Positions 61,445 through 64,000 of a stretch of DNA of 64,000 nucleotides are shown here, piece by piece. The stretch comes from an uncultured Maribacter sp. (GTDB taxonomy: Bacteria; Bacteroidota; Bacteroidia; Flavobacteriales; Flavobacteriaceae), in contig NZ_CANMTX010000003.1 in the NCBI RefSeq assembly GCF_947500985.1, positions 496,001 to 560,000 of the forward strand, in the 5' to 3' direction. Position 1 is the stretch's first letter. Every line of letters starts with the position of its first letter. Below the pieces are notes generated by a model that was given only the letters and a program-made list of their open reading frames with translations, had not been told where the DNA came from and did not search any database. The position numbers and the translations under genes are program-made.

Positions 61445-62217
61445 AACAGATATTACATTCAGTAATTTTAGGAGAAGGTAAACCTTTGTGTATTTTACAC
61501 GGATTTCTTGGCATGTTAGATAATTGGAAAACGCTAGGGACTTTATATGCAGAAAATGGTTTTTGTGTGCACCTAATAGATCAAAGAAATCACGGCAAAA
61601 GTTTTCATTCACCAGATTTCAATTATGATATACTTGCAGATGATTTTCTGAATTATTTAGATGAACATAATATCGAAAGCACTGCAATAATCGGTCATTC
61701 TATGGGAGGTAAAACAGCTATGCAATTTGCATGCACATACCCTGAGCGAGTAAACAAACTGCTTGTTGCAGATATCGCTCCAAAATATTACCCTCCACAT
61801 CATCAAGAAATTATTAATGGTTTAAACACTATTGATACCACAAATTTGAAATCAAGAAAAGATGCCGACGAACAATTAAAGAAATACATTTCAAATGCAG
61901 GCATTCGTCAATTTCTATTGAAAAATTTATATAGAAATGATGATAAAAAATTATGCTTTAAATTCAACTTAAAGGTGCTCAGCGAGAAGATGGAAGAAAT
62001 TGGGGACAACATCAATAGCACAGACAGTTTTGACGGCCCCACATTGTTTTTAAGAGGAGACAAATCTGAATATGTTACCAAAAATGACACTGAAATCATA
62101 CACCGCCACTTTCCAAAAGCAACTGTAGAAACTATAGATAATGCAGGACACTGGTTACATGCTGAAAATCCAGAGCAATTTTTTAAAAAATCACTCACCT
62201 TTTTCAATAAAGAATAA
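61441..62217 (+). CDS. Alpha/beta hydrolase
   Basis: 258 residues, YbfF/esterase-like. The oxyanion H-G-F-L-G near 20-24, nucleophile elbow G-H-S87-M-G-G, acid near L-R-G-D-K-S-E and catalytic His in A-G-H-W-L-H. Cytoplasmic. It starts within the pdxJ stop (4-nt overlap), so it is translationally coupled to it. The substrate is unknown. A link to B6 metabolism is only suggested by position. Confidence 0.88.
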   Translation: MKQILHSVILGEGKPLCILHGFLGMLDNWKTLGTLYAENGFCVHLIDQRNHGKSFHSPDFNYDILADDFLNYLDEHNIESTAIIGHSMGGKTAMQFACTYPERVNKLLVADIAPKYYPPHHQEIINGLNTIDTTNLKSRKDADEQLKKYISNAGIRQFLLKNLYRNDDKKLCFKFNLKVLSEKMEEIGDNINSTDSFDGPTLFLRGDKSEYVTKNDTEIIHRHFPKATVETIDNAGHWLHAENPEQFFKKSLTFFNKE

Positions 62218-62246
62218 ATAACTATACTAATTTAAAACCAAGACCC

Positions 62247-62594
62247 ATGAAACTAATTTTAAGAATTCTATTGAGCGCCGTTGCTGTAATTATCTTAGCA
62301 AATGTATTACCAAACGTATCTGTAGACGGTTTTATGACCGCTGTAATCGTAGCTGTAGTATTAAGCATTTTAAATCTGCTTGTCAAACCAATATTAGTGA
62401 TATTAACACTACCCGTAACCGTTATTACCTTTGGCTTATTTCTATTAATCATTAATGCAATAATTATTTTATTGGCAGATAAACTTATTGATGGTTTTGC
62501 CGTTGGCAACATTTGGTGGGCATTGATTTTTAGCCTCTTGCTATCTTTTTTACAATCCATCTTTTTTACACTGTTAAAAGACGACAAGTCGTAG
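62247..62594 (+). CDS. Phage_holin_4_2-family small membrane protein
   Basis: 115 residues with about four hydrophobic segments (I-L-L-S-A-V-A-V-I-I-L-A-N-V-L-P near 6-21, V-L-S-I-L-N-L-L-V-K-P near 38-48). This matches the PF04020-type 'phage holin 4' membrane family. Despite the name, members are common chromosomal proteins without phage context. No phage genes are nearby. It begins 29 nt after the hydrolase. Confidence 0.8.
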   Translation: MKLILRILLSAVAVIILANVLPNVSVDGFMTAVIVAVVLSILNLLVKPILVILTLPVTVITFGLFLLIINAIIILLADKLIDGFAVGNIWWALIFSLLLSFLQSIFFTLLKDDKS

Positions 62595-62632
62595 TTGCTT
62601 GTGATTTGAAATTCAATACTTTAAAAAATTGG

Positions 62633-62659
62633 TTGACTTTGCAAAATGTAGTATTTTTG
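62633..62659 (+). promoter_or_regulatory. tig promoter
   Basis: TTG at 62633-62635, a 16-nt spacer, then TATTTTTG at 62652-62659, matching the Bacteroidota consensus. Leader about 30 nt. Confidence 0.62.
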
Positions 62660-62694
62660 CATCCCATTTTATACATGCAAATAGATAATAAGGA

Positions 62695-64000
62695 ATGAAT
62701 ATTACGAAAGAGCAGATAGACGATTTAAATGCAGTAGTTAAAGTTGCTATCACAAAAGAAGATTACCAAGATAAGGTAGATACCATTTTAAAGGATTATA
62801 AGAAGCAATCTAATATTCCTGGTTTTAGAAAAGGCCAAGTTCCTATGGGTCTTATTAAAAAGCAATATGGTAAAGCCGTATTGGTTGATGAAGTAAACAA
62901 ATTGTTGCAAGACAATCTTAACAAATACCTAACTGAAGAAAAGTTAGACGTTTTAGGTAACCCATTACCAAAACAACAAGACAATTTTGACTGGGATCAA
63001 GATGAATTGGCTTTTGAATTTGAATTAGGTCTAGCTCCTAATTTCGAGGTTTCTTTGAAAACTAAAAAACCTATTACTCAATATAAAATTGTTGCCGACA
63101 AAAAAATGATCGACGAGCAAGTTGAACGTATTCAAAAGCAATACGGTAAACTTGTGACTAAAGATGTTGTTAGAAAGAATGATGAAGTAAGCGGTACATT
63201 TACAAATGAAGCTGAAGAAATTGATAACAAAACCTTACTTGAAACTGACAAGTTGAAGAGTAAAAAAGCTCTAGATGCATTAAAAGGCAAAAAAGTTGGT
63301 GATGTTGTTACGTTAAAAACCAAAGGTTTATTCACCGAAGATTACATGTTATCTAGCGCCTTAGGTGTTGATAAGCAAAAAGCTGAGTCTTTAGATACTG
63401 AAGTTACTTTCACTATTTCTGAAATTAACGAAAGAGAAGCTGCTGAATTAAATCAAGAATTGTTCGATAAACTTTTTGGTCCTGACAGCGTAAAAACTGA
63501 AAAGGAATTAAAAGAGCGTATCAAAGAAGATTCTGAAAAGCAATTTGAGCAACAGTCCGATCAAAAATTATTGAATGACGTTACAGAATATTTCATTGAC
63601 AATACCAAATTTGAACTACCAACTGGTTTCTTAACCAAGTGGATTCAAATGACTGGTGAGGAGCCACTATCTGAAGAGCAAGCTGTTGAAGAATATGCGA
63701 AATCTGAAAAAGGATTACGCTACCAATTAATTGAAGGTAAAATAATTCGCGATAATGAACTACAAGTTCAGTTTGATGAATTGAAAGAATTCTCAAAAGG
63801 ATTTATTCGTTCTCAAATGGCACAATTTGGTCAATTGGATCCTAAAGAAGAAGAATTAGACAGTATTGCCGCAAGAGTTCTTGGTAACCAAGATGAAGTA
63901 AAAAGACTATCAGAACAATTGATGAGTCAAAAATTATTGAATCTTTACAAAGAAAAGGCAAATCTTAAAACAAAGGAAGTTACCTATGAAAATTTCGTGA
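62695..64000 (+). CDS. tig: Trigger factor, 3'-truncated by window edge
   Basis: The frame opens at ATG 62695 and stays open to the last base, giving 435 residues. The N-terminal ribosome-binding loop carries the trigger factor signature G-F-R-K-G-Q near 42-47 (P-G-F-R-K-G-Q-V-P). A central FKBP-like region is degenerate (~150-235; R-K-N-D-E-V-S-G-T-F), which is usual for Bacteroidota trigger factors. The C-terminal helical cradle is almost complete. It is a ribosome-associated chaperone for nascent chains. The clp genes often found downstream are outside the window. Confidence 0.93.
   Translation, partial: MNITKEQIDDLNAVVKVAITKEDYQDKVDTILKDYKKQSNIPGFRKGQVPMGLIKKQYGKAVLVDEVNKLLQDNLNKYLTEEKLDVLGNPLPKQQDNFDWDQDELAFEFELGLAPNFEVSLKTKKPITQYKIVADKKMIDEQVERIQKQYGKLVTKDVVRKNDEVSGTFTNEAEEIDNKTLLETDKLKSKKALDALKGKKVGDVVTLKTKGLFTEDYMLSSALGVDKQKAESLDTEVTFTISEINEREAAELNQELFDKLFGPDSVKTEKELKERIKEDSEKQFEQQSDQKLLNDVTEYFIDNTKFELPTGFLTKWIQMTGEEPLSEEQAVEEYAKSEKGLRYQLIEGKIIRDNELQVQFDELKEFSKGFIRSQMAQFGQLDPKEEELDSIAARVLGNQDEVKRLSEQLMSQKLLNLYKEKANLKTKEVTYENFV

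Noticed and set aside
62247-62594. Phage holin suggesting a prophage
   Set aside because: The family is a common chromosomal membrane family, and no phage genes are nearby.
1-64000. CRISPR arrays, tRNA or rRNA genes, integrases, restriction-modification or other defence genes
   Set aside because: I looked for direct repeats with regular spacers, RNA gene landmarks and typical protein families and saw none; no search tool was available.

Overview
The window looks like chromosomal DNA of a member of the Flavobacteriaceae (Bacteroidota); a marine genus near Maribacter or Zobellia is a guess. The evidence is AT-rich DNA, Bacteroidota-type -7 boxes (TAnnTTTG) upstream of many genes, a type IX secretion cassette (type B CHU_C sorting domain, SprF/PorP-like protein, OmpA/PorE-like protein), and families largely restricted to this group (DUF5723, DUF6089, DUF7033 deacetylase-like, CarboxypepD_reg proteins, an HPRT-adenylate kinase fusion). 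No rRNA, tRNA, CRISPR array, prophage or intact insertion sequence was recognised. The only mobile-element trace is a short frameshifted transposase fragment.

Layout. 1-5.2 kb: two tandem paralogous exported proteins (the first cut by the window edge), rlmB, a rhomboid protease, rarA and an exported unknown. 5.2-10 kb, minus strand: a translationally coupled lipoprotein/DUF5723 barrel pair, then radC, a DUF7033 protein and a YjjG-like HAD phosphatase packed with no spacing. 10-12 kb: a DUF1569 protein, a tract of simple repeats and an Mpl-type Mur ligase. 12.2-18.2 kb: the T9SS adhesin/SprF/OmpA operon. 18.3-20.7 kb: a cupin, an SDR-like protein with a broken catalytic motif, the transposase remnant and two small envelope proteins. 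20.9-27 kb: a 2029-residue alpha-2-macroglobulin-like protein with a thioester motif, followed by a palindromic intergenic repeat and a bidirectional terminator. 27-32.5 kb: an M13 peptidase lipoprotein, a CarboxypepD_reg/transglutaminase pair, a DUF4136 lipoprotein and a voltage-sensor-type cation channel.

32.5-38.6 kb is a housekeeping and purine block. obg and the HPRT-Adk fusion run leftward and purK-purE plus an M3 peptidase run rightward, so purine salvage and de novo genes diverge from one 136-bp region. 38.6-46 kb holds an 861-residue YwqK/MORN-type repeat protein, then a soluble histidine kinase with seven tandem PAS repeats of 127 residues and a lone receiver protein. 46-47.8 kb: a rhodanese divergent from an ECF sigma factor with a zinc anti-sigma-like partner, and a UbiA-like membrane protein. 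47.9-53.4 kb: gcvP, then a tight KAS III / methyltransferase / GT2 operon. 53.4-60.6 kb, minus strand: an envelope-assembly cluster transcribed CBS protein, nadK, DUF6089, uppS, bamA, ompH, ompH. 60.7-64 kb: pdxJ coupled to an alpha/beta hydrolase, a small holin-4-family membrane protein, and tig running off the window.

The most striking points are: (i) a recurring TAnnTTTG(A)-N4-ATG spacing that predicts leaderless mRNAs; (ii) the seven-fold PAS array; (iii) the self-contained T9SS adhesin cassette; (iv) the overlapping divergent promoters of the ECF sigma factor and rhodanese; and (v) the uncharacterised KAS III/methyltransferase/GT2 operon beside the outer-membrane assembly cluster. I did not find a clear, wholly new defence or mobile system.
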